Shown here one piece after another: positions 1 to 7,869 of a DNA stretch of 64,000 nt (its first letter is position 1; each line of letters opens with the position of its first letter). Where the stretch lies: assembly GCF_000802235.1 (NCBI RefSeq), contig NZ_JTDL01000123.1:1-64000 (forward strand), given 5' to 3'. Position numbers and translations under genes: made by a program. The notes below the pieces were generated by a model that saw only the letters and a program-made list of their open reading frames with translations, ran no database searches and was not told the origin of the DNA. The DNA is from Sinomonas humi. Lineage in GTDB: Bacteria; Actinomycetota; Actinomycetes; Actinomycetales; Micrococcaceae.

Positions 1-42
1 GTTGTGGTGCCCCCCGCCCACCACGGCAGGGGGCACCACAAC
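1..42. other. Inverted repeat in the 23S-5S rRNA spacer
   Basis: The arm GTTGTGGTGCCCCC at 1-14 is complementary to GGGGGCACCACAAC at 29-42, giving a 14-bp hairpin. It lies just before the 5S gene, so it is most likely a processing stem in the pre-rRNA spacer (inference). A 15-base direct repeat, ACAACCGAATACCGC, follows immediately (about 39-68). Confidence 0.6.
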
Positions 43-128
43 CGAATACCGCACAACCGAATACCGCGCACACCGCAGCCCACACGCTTCCCCACCACCC
101 CACCCGGGGTGTGTTGCGAGGAGAGAAG

Positions 129-245
129 GTTACGGCGGCCATAGCGTGGGGGAAACGCCCGGACCCATCCCGAACCCGGAAGCTAAGCCCCACAGCGCCG
201 ATGGTACTGCACCCGCCAGGGTGTGGGAGAGTAGGACACCGCCGG
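129..245 (+). rRNA. rrf: 5S ribosomal RNA
   Basis: This is a structural RNA of the large ribosomal subunit. The sequence has the typical actinobacterial 5S pattern: a GTTACGGCGGCCATAGCG start, the CCCGGACCCATCCCGAACC loop, GAAGCTAAGCCC, and a closing GAGAGTAGGACACCGCCGGA. The 5' and 3' ends pair (GGCGGC with GCCGCC-like ends). Its length of about 117 nt is normal. The 16S and 23S genes would lie upstream, outside the window. The ends are placed by eye and may be off by one or two bases. Confidence 0.95.
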
Positions 246-259
246 ACAACACCACCACC

Positions 260-297
260 CGAGGGCCCCACAACGACCGTGGGGCCCTCGAGCCATT
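260..297 (+). terminator. rRNA operon terminator
   Basis: The 12-bp perfect stem CGAGGGCCCCAC / GTGGGGCCCTCG has a 7-base loop and lies 14 nt after the 5S gene. It is followed by AGCCATTTAAAA. It is a strong GC-rich hairpin with only a short T run, which is common in high-GC genomes. Confidence 0.85.
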
Positions 298-320
298 TAA
301 AACCCCCCCACCAAGCCCCC

Positions 321-499
321 CGTTCCGGGTACGCCAACGAACGCCCCTGGCCGTTCCGGGTACGCCAACCGACGCCCCTGCCCGTTCCGGGTACGCCAAC
401 CAACGCCCCTGCCCGTTCCGGGTACGCCAACCGACGCCCGGGAGCGAGTTCGCGTACCCGAAACAGACCCCCACGGGAGCGAGTTCGCGTACCCGAAAC
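321..499. repeat. Array of six copies of an 18-bp repeat
   Basis: Four forward copies of CGTTCCGGGTACGCCAAC start at 321, 352, 383 and 414, an exact 31-bp period with 13-bp variable spacers. Two inverted variants, GTTCGCGTACCCGAAAC, follow at 448 and 483. The core is an imperfect palindrome centred on GTAC. The same unit with the same 31-bp period recurs at 47324-47372. Function is unknown. It is not CRISPR-like, because both unit and spacers are too short and the spacers resemble each other. Confidence 0.9.
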
Positions 500-550
500 A
501 GACCCCCCACGGCCCCGAACGGCGTCGAACCGAGACGGCCCCGAAACGAA

Positions 551-600
551 AAAGAGCCCCGGAGCGACGATTGGGGGGTGCGCGCTCCGGGGCCGGTATT
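551..600 (-). terminator. Hairpin terminator, better oriented on the minus strand
   Basis: The stem AGCCCCGGAGC (about 555-565) pairs with GCTCCGGGGC (584-593). Read on the minus strand the stem is followed by TCTTTTTCGTTT, a good U tract. On the plus strand the following bases are only CGGTATTT. No minus-strand gene that needs it is visible to its right, so it may be bidirectional or a relic. Confidence 0.6.
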
Positions 601-772
601 TGGGGGCCTTTGGCCTGCTGTCCAGCCTAGACAAGTTAAGTAGATTTCGCCACTAACTGTGGTCATGGAGCTGGGAGTCAACTCCGACCGCGAGAAGGCG
701 GGCGCGGTGGATGAGCTCCTTGCGTTCCTCATGCACCCCACCCTTGCCCGACTCGTGCCGGCGTGCTCGGAT

Positions 773-1882
773 ATGCACATGGAAAACCCTCGATACCTCT
801 TGGCCATCGGCACGAAGAAGGGCCTGTGGCTGGCGACGAGCACCGACCGCCGCGCGTGGGATCTCTCCGAACCGCAATTTCTCATGCAGGAGATTCCGGC
901 GATCGGCATCGACACCCGTGAGGGCCGCAATCGGCTACTCGTAGGCGTCCGTTCCGAGCACTTCGGCCCCACGGTGGTTCACTCCGACGATCTTGGGGCA
1001 ACGTGGACTGAGCCGGAGAGGGCCTCGATTGCGTTCGCGGAAGGCGACGATGCCGCCGTCGAACGTATCTGGCAGATCCTTCCGGACAGCGAGGAGCGCC
1101 CGGACGTGGTCTGGGCAGGCGTGCAGCCCATCTCGCTATGGAAGTCCACGGATGGCGGCGAGACGTTCGAGCTCAATCGTGGGCTCTGGGAGCATCCCGA
1201 CAAGAGCGATTGGGGCGCTGGCTACGGCGGCGCGGCCGCCCACTCGATCATTCCCGACAAGCAGGATTCTCAACTCCTGCACGTTGCGATGAGCACCGGA
1301 GGGGTTTATCGCAGCAGGAACGGCGGCGAGAGCTGGGAGCGTGCGAGCAAAGGCATTTCCGCGTACTTCCTCCCTGACCCCGAGCCCGAGATGGGACAGT
1401 GCGTCCACAAGATAGCGGCCGATGCAGATGGACGCCTCTACGCGCAGAACCATCGAGGGGTCTTCCGAAGCGACAATCAGGGTGAAAAGTGGATCTCCAT
1501 CGCGGAGGGGCTCCCCGCGGACTTCGGGTTCGTCATGTTGACCCATCCCCGTCGAAGCGGGACGGCGTGGGTCATCCCTCTGGTTTCCGACTACGAGCGG
1601 GTCGCTCCTGAAGGCCACTTGGCGGTGCACCGTACCGATGACGCCGGCGAAACCTGGCACAAGTTCGACGACGGGCTGCCAGCAAAAGACTTCAATGTGG
1701 TCCTGCGCGATGCTGCCGCCGTCGACGATGGGGACCCGGCCGGGGTCTATTTCGGGACCCGTGGTGGCTCTGTCTACGCGAGCGGCGACGAGGGGGAATC
1801 CTTCGTCGAGGTCGCTTCGCGGCTGCCTGACGTACTGTGCGTGCGGGCGGCAGTGCTGCACAGTGGCGGGGCGGCTGGCTGA
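773..1882 (+). CDS. BNR/WD40-like repeat protein (sialidase-fold beta-propeller)
   Basis: The protein is built from beta-propeller blades carrying Asp-box (BNR) motifs: SDDLGATW, STDGGETF, SRNGGESW, SDNQGEKW, TDDAGETW and SGDEGESF. This is the pattern of exo-sialidase/glycosyl-hydrolase-like propellers in actinobacteria. There is no signal peptide, so it is probably cytoplasmic. I chose the start at the ATG of MHMENPRYLLAIGTKKG, because the conserved fold begins there; an upstream in-frame extension to 659 looks non-coding. It is followed after 3 bp by a ThiS/MoaD-like gene, an arrangement I recall from other actinobacteria. A glycosidase activity should not be assumed, since catalytic residues of true sialidases are not evident. 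Confidence 0.8.
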   Translation: MHMENPRYLLAIGTKKGLWLATSTDRRAWDLSEPQFLMQEIPAIGIDTREGRNRLLVGVRSEHFGPTVVHSDDLGATWTEPERASIAFAEGDDAAVERIWQILPDSEERPDVVWAGVQPISLWKSTDGGETFELNRGLWEHPDKSDWGAGYGGAAAHSIIPDKQDSQLLHVAMSTGGVYRSRNGGESWERASKGISAYFLPDPEPEMGQCVHKIAADADGRLYAQNHRGVFRSDNQGEKWISIAEGLPADFGFVMLTHPRRSGTAWVIPLVSDYERVAPEGHLAVHRTDDAGETWHKFDDGLPAKDFNVVLRDAAAVDDGDPAGVYFGTRGGSVYASGDEGESFVEVASRLPDVLCVRAAVLHSGGAAG

Positions 1883-1885
1883 GCT

Positions 1886-2161
1886 ATGGTCACACTCGTG
1901 CTGCCAACGATCTTGGCTGAGGTGGCAGGCGGCCGCACGGAGTTCGCCCTGAGTGGCGTCAACTCCGTGCGGGCCGCGTTGGACGACTTGGCTGGCCGCT
2001 ACCCGATCCTCGGGCGAAGACTGCGCGATGAGCGGGGCCGGCTTCGGCGGTATGTGAACGTGTACGTGGACGGTGATGATGTGCGACGGCGCGAAGGGCT
2101 CGACACGGCCGTCGCGGAAGGGCAGGAGATCCTCGTCATCCAGTCAGTTGCCGGAGGCTGA
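1886..2161 (+). CDS. MoaD/ThiS-family ubiquitin-like protein
   Basis: A 91-residue beta-grasp protein that ends in Gly-Gly, the terminus that is adenylated and thiocarboxylated in MoaD and ThiS sulfur carriers. The body (VTLVLPTILAEVAGG, then RYVNVYVDGDDV and VAEGQEILVIQSVAGG) follows the family layout. It starts 3 bp after the propeller gene, so the two are almost certainly co-transcribed. No ThiF/MoeB-type activating enzyme lies nearby. A role in molybdopterin or thiamine synthesis is possible, but the genomic pairing suggests a dedicated, uncharacterised function. Confidence 0.85.
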   Translation: MVTLVLPTILAEVAGGRTEFALSGVNSVRAALDDLAGRYPILGRRLRDERGRLRRYVNVYVDGDDVRRREGLDTAVAEGQEILVIQSVAGG

Positions 2162-2163
2162 CC

Positions 2164-2406
2164 TCAGGCGACGAGATCGTTCCCGTTGAAGGTGACGTCC
2201 GTCTGCACGTGCCAGAGGGAGAAGTCCTCCTCCTGGATAGCGCGACGACGGCGGGTGTCCTCGTCCCGTATCCAGACAACGCCGATGCCTGGCGCGGTGT
2301 CGTAGACGGCCCCCCGGAGGACAGTGACGCCGCTACGGGCCTCGATGAGGTCCCCGCGACGGAGTTCGCTGAGCTTCCGGATGCGGCGGTGGGTCTCACT
2401 GGTCAT
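2164..2406 (-). CDS. Small hypothetical protein, 80 aa
   Basis: Not recognised. The start ATG at 2406 is preceded by AAGGAG with a 6-base gap, which decides it over a TTG 15 bases upstream. The protein begins MTSETHRRIRKLSELRRGD and contains a beta-rich centre (VTVLRGAVYDTAPGIGVVWIRDE), suggesting a small SH3-like or PilZ-like barrel; that is only an impression. It is convergent with the ThiS-like gene, with 2 bp between the stops. Confidence 0.7.
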   Translation of the reverse strand: MTSETHRRIRKLSELRRGDLIEARSGVTVLRGAVYDTAPGIGVVWIRDEDTRRRRAIQEEDFSLWHVQTDVTFNGNDLVA

Positions 2407-2768
2407 CAGATGCTCCTTCAAGTGTCAGTGATGTTCCGACTGCTTCAGTCTCGAGCACGGCCGTTTCCGGGCGGTTTCGAGAGCATGAGCGTTCAGTAAG
2501 GACTTGAAGGCGTAAGCGTTTCCGCAGGTCGGCGGCGTAATTTAGGACACACAGGCCACCTCATGCGAGTCAAACAGGGCGTGTGCGTGCCTGCACGCTA
2601 AACCAGCGGTCATAATGCGAAAATATGCTGTGACTGCGCCCAGTACTTGCCAGTAGGGGTATCGCAACCGGACCGTGCACGATAGCGTCTATCACCTGAC
2701 CCAGCAACGAAGCAGGGTCGGAGTGGGTACTGAAATCGGTACTTGGGTGACAGGCGAAGGGGCGTGCC
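2407..2768. other. Divergent intergenic region, 362 bp
   Basis: No gene is supported here. It separates a minus-strand and a plus-strand gene, so it must hold two promoters, but I see no convincing -35/-10 pair, palindrome or riboswitch. Confidence 0.5.
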
Positions 2769-2957
2769 GTGGCAGCAAGGTTCGAGGTGCTCAAGGATGA
2801 GGCAAGGCTCTACCGGGTGCAGTTGAGGTCGGCCGAGGGGGTGGTCGTGGCGGTTGCCCAGGGACTTCAGTCCCTCGATGCAGTGAAGCACGTGATCGCC
2901 TCCGTGCGCGAAAGCGCGGCAATAGGGCTAGTGGTGGACATGACTCAGCCCATTTGA
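2769..2957 (+). CDS. DUF1508/YegP-like small protein
   Basis: A 62-residue protein with one YegP-like repeat: FEVLKDEARLYRVQLRSAEG, then VVAVAQGLQSLDAVKHVIASVR. This matches the family pattern (F-x-V-x-K-D...Y-R-w-x-L, then G-e-v-i-a-x-s-e-g-y...a...I-x-s-V). The GTG start has AAGGGG six bases upstream. The family's function is unknown. It stands alone, in front of the GAF regulator. Confidence 0.75.
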   Translation: MAARFEVLKDEARLYRVQLRSAEGVVVAVAQGLQSLDAVKHVIASVRESAAIGLVVDMTQPI

Positions 2958-3067
2958 CGCCTCCGGCGTCCTGACGAGATGCAACGTTGATGCAACCTCG
3001 TCGGGCGCGGTGAGAGAGGCCCCCGCGTACACTGTGAGGCACGGCACACATAAGGGAGTGGGTGGAC

Positions 3068-4276
3068 GTGCGGACAGAGCAGCGGGTGCCCGCGGGGCAG
3101 GAGACAGCGCGCGATGTCGTGGAGGACTCGTGGCGCCGTTCCTTCCAGGCACATCCACGTCGCGAAGATGCCGCGGTGGAAAGCGTGCTGGGGGAGGACG
3201 AGCTCCGAAGCTATCGCGAAGGCCACGCGCTGGCGCCCGTCATGCCGCTCATCTCGGATCTCTTGGTGCAGCCTGCGAGGGATGCGGGAACCGTGGTCGC
3301 CGTCGGCGACGAGACCGGACGACTCCTCTGGATCGATGGTGATTCCGCGGTCCGACGCCGGGCCGAGCGGATGGCCTTCCTCGAGGGCGCCGACTGGTCA
3401 GAGGACAGCATTGGTACGAGTGCGCCCGGAACCGCCCTCGTAACAGGCGGGGCAGTCCAGATAACCGGCCCCGAGCATTTCAGCCCTCTCGTCGAGGCCT
3501 TCTCGTGCACGGCGGTGCCCATTCGTGACCCGCGCTCAGGTGACTCGATCGGCGTCGTCGACATCACGGGAGGCGAGCAGGCCGTCTCTGGCTACGCGAT
3601 GCCTTTAGTCCGGGCAGCCGTTGCGGCGGCCGAGGAGCGTCTGCGCGCGCTCGCGGCGGCGTCCCAGCGGAGCGGCCGCGCGTCGTCGTCCGCTCCTGCA
3701 GTGCTCTCCGTAACCGGCCGCGATCATGGGGTCCTCCGCTCGGGTGAGCGGACCCTGAACCTCTCCGTCCGCCATTCGGAGATCCTCGTGCTCCTCGCCG
3801 ACAATCCGCGTGGCCTTACCGCCGAGGAGCTTTCCGATCGGCTGTACGAGCAGTCTGTGCCCGCCGTGACGCTGCGCGCCGAACTCGTGCGGCTCCGCAA
3901 GGTCATCGACCGGTTTGGCGGAGGGGTGGTGCTGCATTCCCGCCCTTATCGAGTAGAGGGCCTTGAGGTCGATTCAATGCATGCCCTTGCCCAGCTCGAG
4001 CGCGGATCCCACCGCCTCGCGCTCAACTCCTACGGGGGCCAGATCCTTCCGCGTTCCGAATCGCCCGCGATCGCTGAACTCCGCGACGAGCTTTCGGCGA
4101 CCCTCCGCGAGGCCGTTGTGGGAAGCGCAGGTGCCGACGTCCTGATGGCCTACCTCCAGCTTCCAGAGGCGGCGGACGACGCCGAAGCCTGGCTGACGGC
4201 GCTACGCCTCCTTCCGCCGCGCTCGCCCAAGCGGGCCGGCGTCGTCGCTCACCTCGAGCGGCTTCTGGCCGCCTGA
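3068..4276 (+). CDS. GAF-domain transcriptional regulator
   Basis: The N-terminal 200 residues match the sensor part of AcoR-like activators: a short helical lead with SWRRS, then a GAF domain (DAGTVVAVGDETGRLLWIDGD, then EDSIGTSAPGTAL and the VEAFSCTAVPIRDPRSGDSIGVVDITG strand). Instead of an AAA+ domain, the C-terminal half carries a winged-helix (LRSGERTLNLSVRHSEILVLLADNP, then LTAEELSDRLY and VTLRAELVRLRKVI). This GAF-plus-winged-helix form is usual in actinobacteria. The GTG at 3068 was chosen because AAGGGAG lies nine bases ahead; a GTG at 3062 is too close to it. The target is unknown; no aldehyde or ketone dehydrogenase is adjacent. Confidence 0.8.
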   Translation: MRTEQRVPAGQETARDVVEDSWRRSFQAHPRREDAAVESVLGEDELRSYREGHALAPVMPLISDLLVQPARDAGTVVAVGDETGRLLWIDGDSAVRRRAERMAFLEGADWSEDSIGTSAPGTALVTGGAVQITGPEHFSPLVEAFSCTAVPIRDPRSGDSIGVVDITGGEQAVSGYAMPLVRAAVAAAEERLRALAAASQRSGRASSSAPAVLSVTGRDHGVLRSGERTLNLSVRHSEILVLLADNPRGLTAEELSDRLYEQSVPAVTLRAELVRLRKVIDRFGGGVVLHSRPYRVEGLEVDSMHALAQLERGSHRLALNSYGGQILPRSESPAIAELRDELSATLREAVVGSAGADVLMAYLQLPEAADDAEAWLTALRLLPPRSPKRAGVVAHLERLLAA

Positions 4277-4420
4277 GGACTCGTTCCACCGCAGCTTTTC
4301 CCTGGCGTCCATGACGGGCGGGAAGCTCACAGATGGGGGTCTGGAATTCTGTCGGTGGGGGAACGTAGGCTCCAGATGTCGGAAGCGTCCGGCTCCCGCA
4401 GACGACCAAGGAGATCTGTT

Positions 4421-4876
4421 ATGCCCACGATTCTGAACCCCTACCTCAGCTTCAAGGACAATGCCCGCGAGGCGATGAACTTCTACCAGTCGGTCCTCGG
4501 CGGCGACCTCACCATCTCCACCTTCGACGATTTTCATGCTGCTCAAGATGAGTCCGAGGGACCACTCGTGATGCACTCGATGCTGACGACTCCGAGTGGT
4601 ATCACGCTCATGGCCTCGGACACGCCGGAGCGAATGGAGTACCGCCCCGGAACGAACTTCTCAATCTCGCTGAGTGGGGATGACGAGGAGGAACTGCGGG
4701 GCTACTGGGACAAACTGACCGACGGCGCGAACATCACGATGCCGCTCGAGAAGGCGATGTGGGGCGACACCTTCGGAATGCTCGTGGACAAGTTCGGCAT
4801 TTCTTGGCTTGTGAACGTCGCGGGCCAGCCGGAGGGCCAGTCGGACGAGAATTCAGATCCCACACCTCAGGTGTAG
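4421..4876 (+). CDS. PhnB-like VOC-family protein
   Basis: A single-domain glyoxalase/bleomycin-resistance-fold protein of the PhnB type: NPYLSFKDNAREAMNFYQSVLGG at the N-terminus, GITLMASD in the middle and EKAMWGDTFGMLVDKFGISWLVN at the C-terminus. Proteins of this type are dimeric and bind small ligands; the substrate is unknown. The ATG at 4421 is preceded by AAGGAG with a 7-base gap. It follows the GAF regulator after 144 bp. Confidence 0.85.
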   Translation: MPTILNPYLSFKDNAREAMNFYQSVLGGDLTISTFDDFHAAQDESEGPLVMHSMLTTPSGITLMASDTPERMEYRPGTNFSISLSGDDEEELRGYWDKLTDGANITMPLEKAMWGDTFGMLVDKFGISWLVNVAGQPEGQSDENSDPTPQV

Positions 4877-4908
4877 GTTCAGCGCCGCGATGGAGAGCGA
4901 CTAGGTGC

Positions 4909-5358
4909 TCACGAAGCGGGGCGGTCTTCGCGCTTCTGCTTCGTGAGCGTCTCGTCGATAATGTCGCGGATTTCGAGCAGCAGCTCGGGCGAAAGATCGC
5001 TCGTGAGGCTGCGGGCAGCGAAGCTCTTGACCTCGGCCTCGCGCATGGCGCGGAGGAGGTCGAGTTGGGCCGTGACGCGGGCCGGGGTCTCGGCGTCAGC
5101 GTTCGTGAGGAACGCGGCGGGAACTCCGAAGAAGTCCGCGAGGGCCTCGAGGAGGTCGGTGTCGGGAGTCATCGGTCCGGTCCCAGCGCGCATGTAGTGC
5201 CATCGCTGACGGGAGATGTGAAGGCCGCGGTCCTCAACGGCCTTTTTGATGTCCGGGAACGTGTAGCGGTGGCCCCCCTCGGCCGCGACGACATCCAAGA
5301 GCGTGTTGAGACGCTCCGCCAGAACCTCCTCGGGCTTCTGGGGTTCGTGCTCAGGCAT
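4909..5358 (-). CDS. XRE/EspR-like regulator
   Basis: A small helix-turn-helix protein. The N-terminal half (LAERLNTLLDVVAAEG, then YTFPDIKKAVEDRGLHISRQRWHYMRAG and LLEALADFFGVPAAFL) follows actinobacterial XRE/EspR-like regulators; the C-terminal helix pair probably dimerises. The ATG at 5358 has GGAGGGAG upstream. It is the last gene of a three-gene operon and overlaps the end of the membrane gene by 8 bp. By analogy with ImmA/ImmR it is probably the DNA-binding partner of the ImmA/IrrE protease encoded two genes upstream (inference). Confidence 0.8.
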   Translation of the reverse strand: MPEHEPQKPEEVLAERLNTLLDVVAAEGGHRYTFPDIKKAVEDRGLHISRQRWHYMRAGTGPMTPDTDLLEALADFFGVPAAFLTNADAETPARVTAQLDLLRAMREAEVKSFAARSLTSDLSPELLLEIRDIIDETLTKQKREDRPAS

Positions 5359-6334
5359 AGAGGGCTCCCTCCGATTTCTGGACAAGCTTCGTTTCGGACT
5401 CGCTCAGCAGAGTCCCGCCAGCAGCGAGATTGCTGTCGAGAATTTCGACGAGGGCGCGATGCAGCCGCGCGCGTGGATTGCGGCCGAGCACTCCCTTGAG
5501 AGGAACGGATACCGAGTCTATGACGACACTGGCATGTGCCGTACGGCGCCACACGGGGTGGAGCCGCAAGAGGTGGTAGCGCTCGCAGAGCTGCCACTGG
5601 GCGACGCGCTCCGAAATGGAGGGAAGCATGAGTCCGAACGAGAGCAGGAGCGCTGCAATTCCCTCAAGCGCTTGGAACGCGTTCTGCAGAAACGGCTCGT
5701 AGTCCAAGCCGACAAAGGTCAGGACGATGATCTGCCGGAGGAATTTCGCGGCGAAGGCGGCCACGGTGATGACGCAGCCCAGCGCGACCGAGGTGAATCC
5801 CGTGCGGAACATGACCGAAGCCATTTGGGGCAGATAACGCAGGCAGACAATAGTCACCTCGACGGACACCGCGGCGAGAAATGCGCACAATGTCGCCATG
5901 AACACGAAGACGCCTGCATCGCTCTGAGATGCTGCGTCGAACGTCGGCAGTCCGAGAGGCTGGTCAACCGGGACGGCGCCGGCCGCAGACGCGCAGGCAA
6001 ACGCTACGCAGTAGACGGTCATTGCCGCGGTCGTCTGCAGAAGCCCGCGTCGGAGGACGGGCTCCTGCTCCTCGGGGGCGACCACGGCCTTGACGATCGC
6101 CGTTCGGAACAATCCGAAGGAGAGCATGATCAGGCAACCGCTCATGAGGCTCGCTACGCCGGGGAGGCCCAGGGCTGAGTCAACGGAGCGGAAGACGGTC
6201 GGGTAGTTGATTGTCGCCGAGAGAGCGGCGGGCAGTGCGACGAAGAAGACGAGGTCCCCCCGTTGGCGGACGCACGAGGGCAGCCGCGAGAGCACGAGAA
6301 GCCACAGCGCCACGATTGAGGCGATGACGATCAC
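5351..6334 (-). CDS. MAB_1171c-like multi-pass membrane protein
   Basis: It has about seven hydrophobic segments from the N-terminus (IVIASIVALWLLVLSRL, FFVALPAALSATI, VASLMSGCLIMLSFG, VYCVAFACASAAGA, FVFMATLCAFLAAVSV, FTSVALGCVITVAAF, LEGIAALLLSFGLML) and a cytoplasmic C-terminal region. Layout and setting match the MAB_1171c family of putative transporters, which often stands with ImmA/IrrE proteases and XRE regulators. Start GTG at 6334: its GTGA overlaps the stop of the protease gene, implying coupled translation. Function is unknown. Confidence 0.75.
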   Translation of the reverse strand: MIVIASIVALWLLVLSRLPSCVRQRGDLVFFVALPAALSATINYPTVFRSVDSALGLPGVASLMSGCLIMLSFGLFRTAIVKAVVAPEEQEPVLRRGLLQTTAAMTVYCVAFACASAAGAVPVDQPLGLPTFDAASQSDAGVFVFMATLCAFLAAVSVEVTIVCLRYLPQMASVMFRTGFTSVALGCVITVAAFAAKFLRQIIVLTFVGLDYEPFLQNAFQALEGIAALLLSFGLMLPSISERVAQWQLCERYHLLRLHPVWRRTAHASVVIDSVSVPLKGVLGRNPRARLHRALVEILDSNLAAGGTLLSESETKLVQKSEGALYA

Positions 6335-6816
6335 CCGAATACCCCCCTGAAGTTCCCCGGCTCCACTCGCCCGGCGCGACGGGTGCGGGCCAGCGCATCC
6401 GCGAAGAGGTCGGCGAGGGACTCGGCGACGATCTCGGGCTCTGTGTGCCGCTGGCAGCGCGCGAGGCATTTGGAAACGAGGGTAGGGCTGAGATCGGGCA
6501 GGAGGGTGGCGAGATGCTCTTCTTCATCCATGAGCCGCTCGTGGTTGAGGGCCATATGCGCGAATTCGTGGAGGATGATCTGCTCACGGTGCAGCGGCGA
6601 GGAAGTCTCGGCGTGGAGAATGAGGTCTGTTTCCGGGAGGGAAAACCAGAGGCCGGAAATTTGATTTCTGCCGAGTTCCTTGACTTCGCGGATCACGATC
6701 GACTTGCCCCGATCGTCTTCGAGGAGACGGCGGAGGTCTTCGAGGGTGACGTGCTCGGGGACGTCGAGGTCGCAAAACGCCGCGGCTGCTTGCCCGCGGA
6801 GCTGCTCCATGTCCAT
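6331..6816 (-). CDS. ImmA/IrrE-family metallopeptidase
   Basis: A zinc protease with the motif HEFAHM (His-Glu-x-x-His). In this family the motif activates a cut of a partner XRE repressor, as for ImmA on ImmR or IrrE on DdrO. The ATG at 6816 is preceded by AAGGGTGG. A second acidic region (EIVAESLADLFADAL) is in the place of the third zinc ligand region. It is the first gene of the operon protease-membrane protein-XRE, with 4-bp and 8-bp overlaps. That order suggests a signal passing through the membrane protein to the protease and then to the repressor (inference). Confidence 0.85.
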   Translation of the reverse strand: MDMEQLRGQAAAAFCDLDVPEHVTLEDLRRLLEDDRGKSIVIREVKELGRNQISGLWFSLPETDLILHAETSSPLHREQIILHEFAHMALNHERLMDEEEHLATLLPDLSPTLVSKCLARCQRHTEPEIVAESLADLFADALARTRRAGRVEPGNFRGVFG

Positions 6817-6865
6817 AACGCCACCCTTGGTCTTACCTGCGGACTCGTACCAGAATATCAGGGCT

Positions 6866-6943
6866 TGGACACGTCCATTTATCACGACGGGCTGGAAATG
6901 TCACAAAAAGTGCTCAGCTCCTGCACAAAAGTGATGGACACGT
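6866..6943. promoter_or_regulatory. Repeat-rich control region of the ImmA operon
   Basis: The 5' region of the protease operon holds two copies of TGGACACGT (6866-6874 and 6935-6943). Between them are two short dyads, CAC-AAAAA-GTG (6902-6912) and CAC-AAAA-GTG (6924-6933). Such paired sites are what an XRE repressor would bind. No assignment of -35/-10 is secure. Confidence 0.5.
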
Positions 6944-6972
6944 GACCGTTTGAGTCAGTAGAGTCTTGTCGC

Positions 6973-7869
6973 GTGACGGCCGCTCGGCCAGTCGATTACC
7001 CCTGTGCTCAAGGCTGGCAAGTGATCAAACGGTTGTGGCAGTTCCCCGCTGTCATCGGCGGGACTGCACTCCTCACTTTCTGCGGCGTGAGCGCGCTCCA
7101 AGCGAGTGTGAACGGTCCGCTTCACGCGTTCGGGGCGAGCGTCGAGGCCGCGCGTGCCAGCGCTTCCGCTAGCGCTGCGGCCGTCGCCCTGGCAGCTGGC
7201 GCCCCGGTCCACGCATCCTCCGGATCCCCATTAGGCGGCAAGCCCACGAGCGTGGGCGCTGCGGGCGCCGTCGTCCCCCCTTCGCCTCAGCCAGGGACGA
7301 CCAACGACGGCCGGTCCCCGCATCACAGCGCGCCGGCCGTTGGGCTGGCGGGCGACGGCGCCAGCTCTGCCGACGCAGGTTCCGACGGCGCGGGCTCCGA
7401 CGGCGCGGGCTCAGGCGACGCCCTGGCCAACACCGGAGCGAACGACGGCGATGCAGCCGTCGGCGGTGTGGGCGCCGGGGCGTCGGGCGAGCAGAACTCA
7501 GGAAGCCCCGGAAACGCCCAGGGCGTTGGCCTAGGTGGAAATGGCCTAGGTGGAAATGGGCCCGACGGAAATGGGCCAGACGGAGGCAGCCAAGGTGCGA
7601 GCGGTCTGCAACCCGCAGCGGGGCACGTGCCGGCCGGCGGTACGGGTGGCGGCCAGGCATTGAGCGGGTCGGCGCCCGGGGGCGGCGCCGGAATCGGCTC
7701 GGCTGTTCCGGGAGGAGCCCGCTTCGGATCAGGCGCCAACCCCTCGGGTGGTGCCCACTCGTCGTCGTCCGCTGGGCTTGGAGCGAGCGCATCGGAAGGG
7801 GCTCAGCAGCTCAGCCAGGAACTCGGCCGGTGGCTCGGATTGAAGGGCCGCGGGCCAGGGGGCAACTAG
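6973..7869 (+). CDS. Gly/Ala/Ser-rich single-span protein, hypothetical
   Basis: Not recognised. Residues about 23-45 form one hydrophobic span (FPAVIGGTALLTFCGVSAL). The rest is low-complexity, rich in Gly, Ser, Ala and Pro, with short repeats (GSDGAGSDGAG; GLGGNGLGGNGPDGNG) visible in the DNA as well. This looks like an exported, wall-spanning or disordered protein with an N-terminal anchor. The GTG at 6973 has no clear ribosome site; a GTG at 7021 would still keep the span. It overlaps the end of fliW by 4 bp on the opposite strand. Confidence 0.55.
   Translation: MTAARPVDYPCAQGWQVIKRLWQFPAVIGGTALLTFCGVSALQASVNGPLHAFGASVEAARASASASAAAVALAAGAPVHASSGSPLGGKPTSVGAAGAVVPPSPQPGTTNDGRSPHHSAPAVGLAGDGASSADAGSDGAGSDGAGSGDALANTGANDGDAAVGGVGAGASGEQNSGSPGNAQGVGLGGNGLGGNGPDGNGPDGGSQGASGLQPAAGHVPAGGTGGGQALSGSAPGGGAGIGSAVPGGARFGSGANPSGGAHSSSSAGLGASASEGAQQLSQELGRWLGLKGRGPGGN

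Noticed and set aside
321-499. CRISPR array
   Set aside because: Units of 18 bp and 13-bp spacers that resemble each other, some copies inverted, and no cas genes.
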